This document shows positions 16,367 to 25,627 of a stretch of 64,000 bases of DNA, piece after piece. Position numbers and translations under genes: made by a program. The number at the start of each line of letters is the position of its first letter. Position 1 is the first letter of the stretch. The notes beneath the pieces were generated by a model. That model saw only the letters and a program-made list of their open reading frames with translations. It did no database searches and was not told where the DNA came from. The DNA comes from Rhizobium sp. 18055 (lineage in GTDB: Bacteria > Pseudomonadota > Alphaproteobacteria > Rhizobiales > Rhizobiaceae): assembly GCF_902706285.1 (NCBI RefSeq), contig NZ_CACSKD010000002.1:62001-126000 (forward strand), given 5' to 3'.

Positions 16367-17044
16367 TCAGCCGACCTTGTCGGATGCGAATACAATACTG
16401 GCATCGCTGACGATGGCAACATGTCCGTAAGCGGCCTGGCTGGCCGCCACCGTATCGCCGCGCATGATTGCCGTAACGATGACATCGTGCTCGTCGTAGG
16501 ACTTCGCCAGACGCCCGGGCAGCCGGAACTGGGCACGCCGAAACGGCGCCAGTCGCGCCCGCGTCTGCGTCACCATCTCGTAGATATGATCATTGTGGGC
16601 ACCGCGATAAAGCCGCGTGTGGAACTCGGTGTTGTGGGCGGAGTAGTCCTCCTGCGCATTGGCGTGCACCAGCCTTGCGGAGGCGCGGTGATCGAGTTCC
16701 AGCGCGTGGCGCTCGTCGACCGTCATGCGCTCTGCCGAGAGCCGGGCGCAGATCGCCTCGAGCTCGGACATCGCCTCGAACATCGAGTGCAGATAGGCTT
16801 CAGTGACATTGGCGACGACAGCGCTGCGGTTGGGTTCTCGATCGACCAGCCCCATGGCGCCGAGCTCGCGCAGCGCCTCGCGCACCGGGGTGCGCGATAC
16901 ATCGAACCGCACAGCCAGCGAGATTTCGTCCAGTCGCTCACCCGGAGAGATGACGCCGGTGACGATCATGTCGGCGATACCGCGCACCATCTGCTCGACG
17001 GTGGTTCCGGTCCGGATGATCTGTCTGCGCCTGATCTGCTTCAC
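16367..17044 (-). CDS. GntR-family regulator with FCD domain
   Basis: This FadR/VanR-type regulator has a winged HTH in residues ~5-75 (GERLDEISLAVRFDVSRTPVREALRELGAMGLV) followed by an FCD effector domain with ligand residues (HNTEFHTRLY). The chosen start is the GTG at 17044, which has AAAGGGCAGAG about eight bases upstream and gives 225 residues. An ATG at 17071 (MQSKGQS) has no ribosome site. It is divergent from the cyanuric acid/biuret operon, so it is the likely local repressor. The repeated CTGCATACAG motif lies in the shared intergenic region. Confidence 0.88.
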   Translation of the reverse strand: MKQIRRRQIIRTGTTVEQMVRGIADMIVTGVISPGERLDEISLAVRFDVSRTPVREALRELGAMGLVDREPNRSAVVANVTEAYLHSMFEAMSELEAICARLSAERMTVDERHALELDHRASARLVHANAQEDYSAHNTEFHTRLYRGAHNDHIYEMVTQTRARLAPFRRAQFRLPGRLAKSYDEHDVIVTAIMRGDTVAASQAAYGHVAIVSDASIVFASDKVG

Positions 17045-17065
17045 GTTGAAACTCTGCCCTTTCGA

Positions 17066-17075
17066 CTGCATACAG
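17066..17075. promoter_or_regulatory. CTGCATACAG motif, candidate GntR operator (copy 1)
   Basis: The ten-base near-palindrome (CTG....CAG) recurs exactly at 17231-17240, and its core TGCATACA again at 17311-17318. It lies just upstream of the gntR start. GntR/FCD proteins bind short palindromes near their own genes, so this is a reasonable operator. Confidence 0.5.
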
Positions 17076-17230
17076 ATGGATCGGGGCACAGCATAAGTCA
17101 AATAATTTCGTTTTTGCAGTGCGTTAGATGATCATGTGCAGATATTGGTGCAGCGATTTCGCCGCTATTTCAAGTAATTAGGCACAATTAAAAATCACAG
17201 ATGATTTTTTACGCAATGACGAAGATCAAT

Positions 17231-17240
17231 CTGCATACAG
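17231..17240. promoter_or_regulatory. CTGCATACAG motif, candidate GntR operator (copy 2)
   Basis: It is identical to copy 1 at 17066-17075 and about 60 bases upstream of the sigma-54 promoter. A bound repressor here could block the loop between an upstream activator and RNA polymerase. Confidence 0.5.
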
Positions 17241-17298
17241 TTTGCACAGCGAGAAATGCTGATAAGATATATGTTAATAAAAACAACGGATTAAAATC

Positions 17299-17314
17299 TG
17301 GCACGGTCATTGCA
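17299..17314 (+). promoter_or_regulatory. Perfect sigma-54 promoter of the cyanuric acid/biuret operon
   Basis: TGGCACGGTCATTGCA matches the RpoN consensus TGGCACG-N4-TTGCA at every defined base. It ends 55 bases before the ATG of the binding-protein gene. The -12 element overlaps a third TGCATACA motif (17311-17318), so the GntR protein could compete directly with sigma-54 polymerase. This predicts nitrogen-limitation control. Confidence 0.85.
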
Positions 17315-17369
17315 TACACTTTCCCGTAACGTTTTGTTTGAACCGGCCCTTGCCGCAGGGAGCATCTCA

Positions 17370-18494
17370 ATGACCAAACTCCTTTCCATGAATCGCCGCC
17401 ATTTCCTCCAGGCTTCCGCAGCCGGCGCGCTCGGCATGTCGCCCGGCCTGCTGTCGAGAAGCGCTTTCGCCCAAACGGCTCTGACCGTCGGCTTCATCTA
17501 TGTCGGCCCGAAGGACGACTACGGCTATAACCAGGCACATGCCGAGGGTGCCGCTGTCCTCAAGGCCATGCCCGGCATCACCGTCGTCGAAGAAGAAAAC
17601 GTGCCCGAGACCGTCGATGTCCAGAAGACGATGGAATCGATGATCAACCTCGACGGCGCGACCGTGATCTTCCCGACCTCCTTCGGCTATTTCGACCCGC
17701 ACATGCTGGCTATGGCCGCAAAGTATCCCGACATCCAGTTCCGCCACTGCGGCGGCCTGTGGCAGGAGGGCAAGAACCCGATGAACACCGGCTCCTATTT
17801 CGGCTATATCGGCCAGGGCCAGTATCTGAACGGCATCGCCGCCGGCTATGCCTCGAAGAGCAAGAAGATCGGCTTCGTCGCCGCCAAGCCGATCCCGCAG
17901 GTGCTGCAGAACATCAACTCCTTCCTGCTCGGCGCCCGCTCCGTCGATCCTGCCATTACCTGCCAGGTGATCTTCACCGGCGAGTGGTCGCTGGCCGTGA
18001 AGGAGGCGGAAGCCACCAATGCGCTGGTCGATCAGGGGGCAGATGTCATCACCTGCCACGTCGATAGCCCGAAGGTGGTGGTCGAGACCGCTGCCGGCCG
18101 CGGCGCCTTCGTCTGCGGTTACCACGCCAACCAGAGCCCGCTGGCGCCCGAGAAGTACCTGACCGGTGCCGAATGGGCCTGGGGCAACGTCTACACCGAC
18201 TTCATCAAGCAGGCGCAGGCGGGCGAGAAGCTCGGCAACTTCGTGCGCGGCGGCCTGAAGGACGGCTTCGTCAAGATGAGCCCGCTCGGCCCAGGCGTTT
18301 CTGCCGAAGCCCGCACCAAGTTCGAAGCCACCCATGCCGAGATGATGACCGGCAAGTTCTCGGTCTTCAAGGGACCGATGAAGGACAACAAGGGCAACGT
18401 CATCGTCGAGGCCGGCAAGGCCTATGCCGAAGATGCGATTGAGCTCGAAAGCATGAGCTATCTGGTCGAGGGCGTCGTCGGTTCCACGGCCTGA
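17370..18494 (+). CDS. BMP-family (PnrA-like) binding protein of an ABC importer, Tat signal
   Basis: The 374-residue protein is a basic-membrane-protein family solute-binding protein, a group that usually binds nucleosides or purine-like heterocycles. The N-terminus MTKLLSMNRRHFLQASAAGALG contains a twin-arginine motif, so export in folded form is likely. The BMP core (TVGFIYVGPKDDYGYNQAHAEGA; VIFPTSFGYFDPHMLAMAAKYPDIQFRHCGG) follows. The ATG at 17370 has CAGGGAG upstream. It is the first gene of the operon holding cyanuric acid amidohydrolase and biuret hydrolase genes, so cyanurate, biuret or a related ring compound is the probable ligand (inference). Confidence 0.9.
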   Translation: MTKLLSMNRRHFLQASAAGALGMSPGLLSRSAFAQTALTVGFIYVGPKDDYGYNQAHAEGAAVLKAMPGITVVEEENVPETVDVQKTMESMINLDGATVIFPTSFGYFDPHMLAMAAKYPDIQFRHCGGLWQEGKNPMNTGSYFGYIGQGQYLNGIAAGYASKSKKIGFVAAKPIPQVLQNINSFLLGARSVDPAITCQVIFTGEWSLAVKEAEATNALVDQGADVITCHVDSPKVVVETAAGRGAFVCGYHANQSPLAPEKYLTGAEWAWGNVYTDFIKQAQAGEKLGNFVRGGLKDGFVKMSPLGPGVSAEARTKFEATHAEMMTGKFSVFKGPMKDNKGNVIVEAGKAYAEDAIELESMSYLVEGVVGSTA

Positions 18495-18513
18495 GCCACA
18501 AGGGAGAAGCGTC

Positions 18514-19665
18514 ATGACAGTCGAGGCGAACAATCCCGCAATCTCCATATCAGCCGTGCCCGAGCGTTCCATGCTCGGGCCGGTGCTGGAATGGCTGGCG
18601 CGACGGGCGGAGCCCATCGTCATCAGCCTCGGCGCGATCCTGATCGGTCTGGCGCTCTTCTCGCTCTTCATCATGGCGGTCGGCAAATCGCCGGCCGTGC
18701 TTTTCCAGCTGATGTACACCGGCGGCTTCGGCAGCTGGTTCTCGGTGCAGAACAGCCTCAGCCGTTCTGCCCCCCTGCTTCTGACGGCGCTCTGCGTCGC
18801 CCTGCCCGCCCGCCTCGGCCTGACCATCATCGGCGGCGAGGGAGCGGTGGTGCTTGGCGGCGTCGCGGCGGCGGCGGCGGCACTCCCCTTCGTCGGCACG
18901 CTGCCGCCGTTCCTGGTGCTGATCCTGATGGCGGCTGCCGCCATGGTGGTCGGTGGTCTCTGGATCGGCTTTGCCGGCTTCCTGCGCCACTACCGCGGCG
19001 TCAACGAGACCATCTCCTCGCTGCTGCTCGCCTATATCGCCATCGCCCTGATGAACCAGTTCGTCGAGGGACCGCTGCGTGATCCGGCCAGCCTCAACAA
19101 GCCTTCGACCACGCCGCTGCCGGCCGAGTACATGCTCGGCAAGATCCCCGGCATGGATGTCCACTGGGGGCTCGCCATCGGCATCGTCGCCTGCATCATC
19201 TCCTGGGTGCTGATCGAGGTGACGAGCTACGGCTTTGCCGCCCGCATCGCCGGCGGCAATGTCCGCGCCGCGCAGATCCAGGGTCTGCCGGTCGGACGCC
19301 TGATCGTCGGCTTCACCGCGATTGCCGGCAGCTTTGCCGGGCTCGCCGGGATGATCGAGGTGGCCGCCGTGCAGGGCAGCGCCAATGCGTCGCTTGCCGC
19401 CGGATACGGCTACACCGGCATCCTCGTTGCCTTCCTCGCCCGACACAATCCGCTGGCGATCATTCCGGTCGCCATCCTGCTTGGCGGCATCGATGCCTCG
19501 GGCGGATTGATCCAGCGGCGCATGGGCCTGCCGGATGCCACCGTGCTGGTGCTGCAGGGGACGTTGTTCGTCGTCATCCTGTTTTGCGAGACCTTCTACG
19601 GCCGCTTCAAGATCTTCAATCCCGACCTCTGGAAGAGGCCAGGCCTTTTCGAAAGGAAAGCATGA
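18514..19665 (+). CDS. ABC importer permease 1 (YufP/BMP type)
   Basis: The 383-residue inner-membrane protein has around ten hydrophobic segments and the family stretch RLGLTIIGGEGAVVLGGVAAA. It belongs to the branched-chain/simple-sugar permease group that pairs with BMP binding proteins. The ATG follows a GGGAGAAG Shine-Dalgarno. It overlaps the second permease by four bases. With 17370, 19662 and 23409 it makes one complete importer. Confidence 0.9.
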   Translation: MTVEANNPAISISAVPERSMLGPVLEWLARRAEPIVISLGAILIGLALFSLFIMAVGKSPAVLFQLMYTGGFGSWFSVQNSLSRSAPLLLTALCVALPARLGLTIIGGEGAVVLGGVAAAAAALPFVGTLPPFLVLILMAAAAMVVGGLWIGFAGFLRHYRGVNETISSLLLAYIAIALMNQFVEGPLRDPASLNKPSTTPLPAEYMLGKIPGMDVHWGLAIGIVACIISWVLIEVTSYGFAARIAGGNVRAAQIQGLPVGRLIVGFTAIAGSFAGLAGMIEVAAVQGSANASLAAGYGYTGILVAFLARHNPLAIIPVAILLGGIDASGGLIQRRMGLPDATVLVLQGTLFVVILFCETFYGRFKIFNPDLWKRPGLFERKA

Positions 19666-20591
19666 TGGACGACACCGGCATCGGCATCTGGGGCGTTCCC
19701 CTGGCCATTTTCGCAGGCGCCATCCGCGTCTCCACCCCGTTCATCTTCGTCAGCCTCGGCGAGACGATCACCGAGCGCTCCGGCCGCATCAATCTCGGGC
19801 TCGAGGGCACGCTGGTGTTCGGCGCGATGACCGCCTACGCCGTCGCCGTGATGAGCGGCTCGGCATGGCTCGGCGTGCTGGCGGCGATGGGCACCGGCGC
19901 CGCGCTGGGGCTGATCCACGGCTGGATCTGCAAGTGGCCGAAGGTCAACGACATCGCCATCGGCATCGCCATGATGCAGTTCGGCCTCGGCCTCGCCTTC
20001 TTCCTCGGCAAGCCGTTCATCAAGCCGGTGGCGCCACACCTCCCGTCGATCCCGCTCGGCACATGGTCCGCCATGCCGCAGATTCAGGCGGCGCTGAATA
20101 TCAACGTGCTGTTCATCCTCGGCGCGCTGCTGGCGGTGGTGCTCTGGTGGGCGTTCAAGAACACCCGCATCGGCCTGGTGCTGCGCGTCGTCGGCGACAG
20201 CACCGATGCGGCCCGTGCGATGGGCATCAATCCGGATCGGGTGCGGCTGCTGGCCACCGCCGTCGGTGGATCGCTGGCAGCGGTCGGCGGGGCCTATCTG
20301 TCGCTCTATTATCCGGGCTCATGGAACGAAGGGATTTCCTCCGGTCAGGGCCTGATGGCGGTGGCGCTGGTGATTTTCGCGCGCTGGAACCCGATCGGCT
20401 GCTTCCTTGCGGCGCTGCTGTTCGGCGGTGCCGGGGCGCTCGGCCCGGCGCTGCAATCGGTCGGCGTCACGCAGGGCTACTACCTGTTCTACGCAGCCCC
20501 TTACGTGCTGACGCTCGCCATCCTGATTGCCACCTCCTCGCCCACCCGCTCGCTGTCAGGCGCGCCGGGCGCGCTTTCGCTAACCAAATAA
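19662..20591 (+). CDS. ABC importer permease 2 (YufQ/BMP type)
   Basis: The 309-residue membrane protein has the paired-permease signature TPFIFVSLGETITERSGRINLGLEGTLVFGAMTA. The start at 19662 (MMDDTG) overlaps the permease 1 stop (ATGA). The following formamidase gene begins 30 bases later. Together the two permeases would form the heterodimeric pore of the importer. Confidence 0.9.
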   Translation: MMDDTGIGIWGVPLAIFAGAIRVSTPFIFVSLGETITERSGRINLGLEGTLVFGAMTAYAVAVMSGSAWLGVLAAMGTGAALGLIHGWICKWPKVNDIAIGIAMMQFGLGLAFFLGKPFIKPVAPHLPSIPLGTWSAMPQIQAALNINVLFILGALLAVVLWWAFKNTRIGLVLRVVGDSTDAARAMGINPDRVRLLATAVGGSLAAVGGAYLSLYYPGSWNEGISSGQGLMAVALVIFARWNPIGCFLAALLFGGAGALGPALQSVGVTQGYYLFYAAPYVLTLAILIATSSPTRSLSGAPGALSLTK

Positions 20592-20621
20592 TTGCCACTC
20601 ATGAAATGAAGGAGATTGGCC

Positions 20622-21638
20622 ATGAATGGTCTTGGCGGGCTCAACAAGTCGGAACACGGCGTCGGCATCGGGCTAGTGCAGCTGCAGCTCCCGGTGACGA
20701 TCACCAGGGACGATCTGGCGCGACAGACGCAGGTGATCGTCGATCTGGTCGCCAAGGCGCGGCGCAACCAGCCGGGTATGGATCTGGTGGTATTTCCTGA
20801 GTATGCGCTGCACGGGCTGTCGATGGACATCAACCCGGAGATCATGTGCCGGATGGACGGGCCGGAGGTCGCGGCCTTCAAGAAGGCATGCAGCGACAAT
20901 CGGATCTGGGGCTGCTTCTCGATCATGGAGTTTAACCCAGAAGGGATGCCGTATAATTCCGGCATCGTCATCGACGATACCGGCGAGCTGAAGCTCTATT
21001 ATCGCAAGATGCACCCCTGGGTGCCGGTGGAACCGTGGGAGCCGGGCAATCTCGGCATTCCCGTCATCGTCGGTCCGCGCGGCGCCAAGCTGGCGCTGAT
21101 CATCTGCCATGACGGCATGTTCCCGGAGATGGCGCGGGAGTGTGCCTACAAGGGTGCGGAGATCATGATCCGCACGGCAGGCTACACCGCACCGATCCGC
21201 GACAGCTGGAAGTTCACCAACCAGTCGAATGCCTTCTGCAACCTGATGGTGACGGCGAGCATCTGCATGTGCGGCTCCGACGGCACCTTCGACAGCATGG
21301 GCGAAGGGATGATCTGTAACTTCGACGGCGCGATCATCGCGCATGGCACATCCGGCCGGGTCAACGAGATCATCACCGCCGAGGTGCGGCCCGATCTGGT
21401 GCGCGAGGCGCGGCTCGGCTGGGGCGTCGAGAACAACATCTACCAGTTCGGCCACCGCGGCTATGTCGCGGTCGCAGGCGGCGCGGGTGACGCGCCCTAT
21501 ACCTACATGCACGACCTGATCGCCGGCCAATACGAGCTGCCCTGGGAAGGCCAGATCAAGGTCACCGACGGCACCTCCTGCGGCTTCGACAAACCGGTCA
21601 GGCGCTATGGCGACACCTTCAAGCTTGCGGGCGAATAG
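20622..21638 (+). CDS. amiF: Formamidase (AmiF-type aliphatic amidase)
   Basis: The 338-residue nitrilase-superfamily enzyme hydrolyses formamide to formate and ammonia. The catalytic triad is Glu60 (VVFPEY), Lys129 (YYRKMHPW) and Cys162 (LIICHDG), within a few residues of the Helicobacter AmiF positions. The family-specific YRKMHPWVPVEPWEPGNLG and GEGMICNFDG segments match AmiF rather than AmiE. AGGAG sits eight bases before the ATG. In this operon it would add formamide, or a small amide released from ring cleavage, to the nitrogen supply. Confidence 0.92.
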   Translation: MNGLGGLNKSEHGVGIGLVQLQLPVTITRDDLARQTQVIVDLVAKARRNQPGMDLVVFPEYALHGLSMDINPEIMCRMDGPEVAAFKKACSDNRIWGCFSIMEFNPEGMPYNSGIVIDDTGELKLYYRKMHPWVPVEPWEPGNLGIPVIVGPRGAKLALIICHDGMFPEMARECAYKGAEIMIRTAGYTAPIRDSWKFTNQSNAFCNLMVTASICMCGSDGTFDSMGEGMICNFDGAIIAHGTSGRVNEIITAEVRPDLVREARLGWGVENNIYQFGHRGYVAVAGGAGDAPYTYMHDLIAGQYELPWEGQIKVTDGTSCGFDKPVRRYGDTFKLAGE

Positions 21639-21650
21639 AGGAGACAGACG

Positions 21651-22352
21651 ATGGACGTGACGACCGAAACCAAAGAGCACTATGTCAAGGCCGATCCCTA
21701 TCCCTGGCCCTATAACGGCGCGCTCAGGCCCGACAACACCGCTTTGATCATCATCGACATGCAGACCGATTTCTGCGGCAAGGGCGGTTATGTCGATCAT
21801 ATGGGCTACGACCTGTCGCTAGTGCAGGCGCCGATCGAGCCGATCAAGACGGTGCTGACGGCGATGCGCGCCAAGGGCTACCACATCATCCACACCCGCG
21901 AGGGACATCGCCCCGATCTCGCCGACCTGCCCGCCAACAAGCGCTGGCGCTCGCAGCGGATCGGCGCCGGTATCGGCGACGCCGGCCCGTGCGGCCGCAT
22001 CCTGGTGCGCGGCGAGCCGGGCTGGGACATCATTCCCGAGCTCTATCCGCTCGCAGGCGAGGTGATCATCGACAAGCCGGGGAAGGGTTCGTTCTGCGCC
22101 ACCGATCTCGAATTGATCCTCAACCAGAAGCGCATCGAGAACATCATCCTGACCGGCATCACCACCGATGTCTGCGTTTCCACCACGATGCGCGAGGCCA
22201 ATGACCGCGGCTTCGAATGCCTGCTGCTGGAAGACTGCTGCGGCGCCACCGACTACAACAACCACCTCGCCGCCATCAACATGGTGAAGATGCAGGGTGG
22301 CGTGTTCGGCTCGGTCTCCAATTCCACCGATCTTGTCGAGGCCCTGCCCTGA
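21651..22352 (+). CDS. biuH: Biuret amidohydrolase (BiuH)
   Basis: The 233-residue isochorismatase-fold cysteine hydrolase converts biuret to allophanate and ammonia. Asp36, Lys142 and Cys175 fall exactly at the published catalytic positions of Rhizobium leguminosarum BiuH, and Gln215 matches its substrate-binding glutamine. Long stretches ([40 protein letters not shown]) are as I recall that enzyme. The stop shares a base with the atzD start (TGATG). It receives biuret formed when the AtzD product carboxybiuret loses CO2. Confidence 0.96.
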   Translation: MDVTTETKEHYVKADPYPWPYNGALRPDNTALIIIDMQTDFCGKGGYVDHMGYDLSLVQAPIEPIKTVLTAMRAKGYHIIHTREGHRPDLADLPANKRWRSQRIGAGIGDAGPCGRILVRGEPGWDIIPELYPLAGEVIIDKPGKGSFCATDLELILNQKRIENIILTGITTDVCVSTTMREANDRGFECLLLEDCCGATDYNNHLAAINMVKMQGGVFGSVSNSTDLVEALP

Positions 22353-23407
22353 TGCCATCCCTGCGTGCCCATGTGTTTCGCGTTGCCGCCGACGGCCCGG
22401 ATGACATCTCCCGGGTCGAGGCGCTGTTTGCCGATGGCCTGAAGCCGCGCGATGTCGTCGCCATTCTCGGCAAGACCGAGGGCAACGGCTGCGTCAACGA
22501 TTTCACCCGTGGCTATGCGACAACGAGTTTCGAGACGCTGTTTGCGAAACACGATGTCGAGGGTGTGTCGATCGTCATGTCCGGTGGCACCGAAGGCGCG
22601 CTATCGCCGCACTGGACGGTGTTCGCCCGCGAGCGGGTCGATGCGCCGGGCGAACGGGCCCTGGCAATCGGTGTGGCCAGGACGGCTGATCTGCCCGCCG
22701 AGCATCTCGGCCGGCGCGAGCAGGTGCTGTCGGTTGCGGATGCTGTGACGGCGGCGATTGCCGATGCCGGCATCGAGGATATCGCCGACGTGCATTTCGT
22801 GCAGATCAAATGCCCGTTGCTGACCACCCAGCGGATCGCCAGGGCGGAAGCATCCGGCAAGACCGTTGCCACGCGCGACACGCTGAAATCCATGGGGCTT
22901 TCGCGTGGTGCATCGGCGCTTGGCGTCGCGGTGGCGTTGGGCGAGGTTGAGGCTTCGGAGATTTCCGATGCCGATATCGGCACCCGCCATGCGCTGTTTT
23001 CGGGTCGCGCTTCGGCGTCGGCGGGTGTCGAGCTATTGGACCACGAGATCGTCGTCCTCGGCATGAGCGCCAAGTGGTCCGGGCCGCTCTCCATCGATCA
23101 TGCCGTGATGAAGGACGCAATCGATACGCAATCCGTAAGGGCGGCCCGTGAGCGTCTTCCCGCCAATGGCCAGTTGAAAGCGGTGCTGGCCAAGGCTGAG
23201 CCGGATCCATCCGGCGACGTCCGTGGCAACCGGCACACGATGCTCGGCGATTCCGACATTGCAGGCACCCGGCATGCGCGCGCCTTTGTCGGTGGTGTGC
23301 TGGCCGGTGTGTTCGGCATGACCGATCTCTACGTCTCGGGCGGCGCCGAGCATCAGGGGCCGCCCGGCGGCGGGCCCGTGGCAATCATCGTCGAACAGGA
23401 GACCTGA
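22352..23407 (+). CDS. atzD: Cyanuric acid amidohydrolase (AtzD/TrzD family)
   Basis: The 351-residue ring-opening hydrolase turns cyanuric acid into 1-carboxybiuret, which decarboxylates to biuret. The threefold internal architecture with three Ser-Lys pairs can be seen. The lysines are Lys41 (LGKTEGNG), Lys153 (VQIKCPLL) and the one in VLAKAEPD. The serines are Ser77 (VMSGGTEG), one in FSGRASASAG and one in VSGGAEHQGPPGGGP. The fold occurs only in cyanuric acid hydrolases and barbiturases. The SGRASASAG/GPPGGGP pattern and the biuret context favour cyanurate, but barbiturase activity is not excluded. Confidence 0.93.
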   Translation: MPSLRAHVFRVAADGPDDISRVEALFADGLKPRDVVAILGKTEGNGCVNDFTRGYATTSFETLFAKHDVEGVSIVMSGGTEGALSPHWTVFARERVDAPGERALAIGVARTADLPAEHLGRREQVLSVADAVTAAIADAGIEDIADVHFVQIKCPLLTTQRIARAEASGKTVATRDTLKSMGLSRGASALGVAVALGEVEASEISDADIGTRHALFSGRASASAGVELLDHEIVVLGMSAKWSGPLSIDHAVMKDAIDTQSVRAARERLPANGQLKAVLAKAEPDPSGDVRGNRHTMLGDSDIAGTRHARAFVGGVLAGVFGMTDLYVSGGAEHQGPPGGGPVAIIVEQET

Positions 23408-23408
23408 A

Positions 23409-24959
23409 GTGAGCACCATCCGCGACACGCCTCTTCCCCAGGCCGGCAAGGCCGTCGGCATCCAGACCATCGGCATGACCATGCGCTTCGGCGGCTTCAC
23501 GGCGCTCGACAATGTATCGGTCGATATCCCGGCCGGCACGTTTCATGCGCTGCTCGGCGAAAACGGCGCCGGCAAGTCGACGCTGGTGAAATGCATCATG
23601 GGTTTCTACCACCAGACATCAGGGTCGCTGTCGGTGGATGGCCGCGAGGTGGCCGTCGGCTCACCGAAGGATGCCGCCGCCTATGGGCTGGGCATGGTCT
23701 ACCAGCATTTTACGCTGGTACCGTCGCTGACCGGCGCCGAGAACCTTGTCATCAGCCGCGCTGTGGTGCCGGCAGTGATCAACTGGGCCAAGGAACGCAG
23801 AGATCTCTCAGCCTTCATGGAGCGGATGCCGTTCAAGATCCCGCTGGATCGGCCCGTCAGCGAACTGGCAGCAGGCGAAAAGCAGAAGCTCGAGATCGTC
23901 AAGCAACTCTATCTCGGCCGCTCCTTCCTGGTGCTGGACGAGCCGACCTCGGTGCTGACGCCCGCCGAAGCCGACGAGATGCTCGGCCTTGTCAGGGGTA
24001 TGACCGAGCGCGGCGAACTGACGGTGCTGATGATCTCGCACAAGTTCCACGAGGTGACGAAATTTGCCGATGCCGTTTCGATCCTGCGCCGCGGCAAGCT
24101 GGTCGGCGGCGGTAAGGTCGGAGAGCTTTCCACGGCCGAGATGGCGTCGATGATGATCGGCGACGTCAAGCTTGCCGAGCTCGATACGCGCGTGCCGGTG
24201 TCCTCGACGGCGAAATCGGTGCTCAAGGTCGAGAAGGTCAAGGCGCCGGATCGGTCGGGGTTGAAGACCATCGAGATCGAGAACCTGACGGTGCGCTCCG
24301 GTGAGATCGTTGGCATTGCCGGTATTTCGGGGAACGGCCAGAAGGAACTCACCGAGATCCTCGCCGGCCAGCGTCCGACGGATACAGGCACCGTCGAGGT
24401 CAACGGCGGCAGCTATGGCGCCACGCGGCAGGAAACCCGCAGGAACCACGTCCGCTTCATTCCCGAGGAGCCGCTGCAGAACGCCTGCGCCCCTAGGATG
24501 ACGGTGAGCGAAAACCTCGCCTTCCGCACCTTCGACCTGAAGGCCGACGGCAAGGATGCGATCTGGCTGAGCAAGGGCAAGATGAAGAAGCGGGCCGGCG
24601 ATCTGATCGCCGATTTCAAGGTGAAGACCGCCTCCTCCGCCTCGCCGATCGCGGCACTCTCCGGTGGCAATGTGCAGCGCGCGGTGCTGGCACGTGAACT
24701 GACCGGCGAGGTCGATCTGCTGATCGTCTCCAACCCCTGCTTCGGGCTCGATTTCTCGGCGGTGGCCGAAATCCGGGCGCGCATCATGCGGGCGCGCAAT
24801 TCCGGGGCGGCGGTGCTGCTGCTGTCGGAAGATCTTGACGAGTTGCTGGAGATGTCCGACCGGATCATGGTGATCTCCGAGGGCAAGCTGGTCTACGAGA
24901 CACCGGCGCTGGCCGCCGATATCTCGGTGATCGGCTCTCACATGGCGGGGCATCACTGA
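23409..24959 (+). CDS. ABC importer ATPase with two nucleotide-binding domains (BMP/nucleoside type)
   Basis: The 516-residue protein is a fused double ATPase. The first domain has Walker [14 protein letters not shown] (~48-60) and Walker [20 protein letters not shown]. The second has a degenerate Walker A ([13 protein letters not shown]) and signature [11 protein letters not shown], normal for this family. It is the energy unit for the permeases at 18514 and 19662 but is separated from them by amiF, biuH and atzD. It starts with GTG and follows atzD by one base. This intermixing ties the importer to cyanurate/biuret use. Confidence 0.93.
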   Translation: MSTIRDTPLPQAGKAVGIQTIGMTMRFGGFTALDNVSVDIPAGTFHALLGENGAGKSTLVKCIMGFYHQTSGSLSVDGREVAVGSPKDAAAYGLGMVYQHFTLVPSLTGAENLVISRAVVPAVINWAKERRDLSAFMERMPFKIPLDRPVSELAAGEKQKLEIVKQLYLGRSFLVLDEPTSVLTPAEADEMLGLVRGMTERGELTVLMISHKFHEVTKFADAVSILRRGKLVGGGKVGELSTAEMASMMIGDVKLAELDTRVPVSSTAKSVLKVEKVKAPDRSGLKTIEIENLTVRSGEIVGIAGISGNGQKELTEILAGQRPTDTGTVEVNGGSYGATRQETRRNHVRFIPEEPLQNACAPRMTVSENLAFRTFDLKADGKDAIWLSKGKMKKRAGDLIADFKVKTASSASPIAALSGGNVQRAVLARELTGEVDLLIVSNPCFGLDFSAVAEIRARIMRARNSGAAVLLLSEDLDELLEMSDRIMVISEGKLVYETPALAADISVIGSHMAGHH

Positions 24960-25627
24960 TGGTCGAGATCCGGGCTCAACCCTTCGCATTTCCCGCCAGG
25001 CCGGATCAACTGGCGCTCATCGTCATCGACATGCAGCGCGATTTCGCGGAGCCCGGCGGCTTCGGCGCCAGCCTCGGCAATGATGTCGGGCGGATCACCA
25101 AAATCGTGCCCGACGTCAAGCGGCTGATCCAGGGGTTTCGCGATGCCGGGCTGCCTGTGATCCACACGATGGAGTGCCACAGGCCCGACCTCTCCGACCT
25201 GCCGTCGGCCAAGCGCAATCGCGGCAATCCAAGTCTCAGGATCGGTGACGAAGGGCCGATGGGGCGGGTGCTGATCGTCGGTGAACCCGGCACGGCGATC
25301 CTGCCGGAGCTGGCCCCCATCGATGGCGAGATCGTCATCGAGAAGCCGGGAAAAGGTGCGTTCTACGCCACCGAACTTGGCGAGGTGCTGAAGGCCAGGG
25401 GTATCAGCCAGCTGGTGTTTGCCGGCGTCACCACCGAGGTCTGCGTGCAGACGACGATGCGCGAGGCCAATGACCGCGGCTACGAATGCCTGCTCGCCGA
25501 AGAGGCGACGGAGAGCTATTTCCCCGAATTCAAGGACGCCGCCATCGCGATGATCCGCGCCCAGGGCGCGATCGTCGGCTGGACGGCGCATGTAGACGAC
25601 ATATTGGAGAGCATCAGCCATGCCTGA
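24959..25627 (+). CDS. Isochorismatase-fold cysteine hydrolase, BiuH paralogue (possible triuret hydrolase)
   Basis: The 222-residue protein has the BiuH layout: Asp24 ([10 protein letters not shown]), Lys129 ([11 protein letters not shown]) and Cys162 ([24 protein letters not shown]). A glutamine (Gln202) lies 40 residues after the Cys, exactly as Gln215 does in BiuH. The N-terminal 15 residues and the end of the protein differ. A ureide close to biuret is therefore the likely substrate. Triuret hydrolase (TrtA) is one candidate because it is a BiuH relative found near such genes, but I cannot decide this from sequence. It overlaps the stop of the ATPase and the start of the cupin. Confidence 0.88.
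   Translation: MVEIRAQPFAFPARPDQLALIVIDMQRDFAEPGGFGASLGNDVGRITKIVPDVKRLIQGFRDAGLPVIHTMECHRPDLSDLPSAKRNRGNPSLRIGDEGPMGRVLIVGEPGTAILPELAPIDGEIVIEKPGKGAFYATELGEVLKARGISQLVFAGVTTEVCVQTTMREANDRGYECLLAEEATESYFPEFKDAAIAMIRAQGAIVGWTAHVDDILESISHA

Larger units (their letters stand above)
17045..17369. other. Divergent control region of gntR and the cyanurate/biuret operon
   Basis: This AT-rich 325-base region has no gene. It holds two identical CTGCATACAG motifs, a related TTGCATACAC, and a perfect sigma-54 promoter for the operon. About 150 bases upstream of that promoter, 17137-17152 reads TGCAGATATTGGTGCA. This resembles an NtrC site (TGCACC-N5-GGTGCA) with a good right half and a poor left half. 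Confidence 0.6.

Noticed and set aside
17367..18944. A 525-codon open frame antisense to the BMP binding-protein gene
   Set aside because: It spans two real genes on the other strand, with no family motif or ribosome site.
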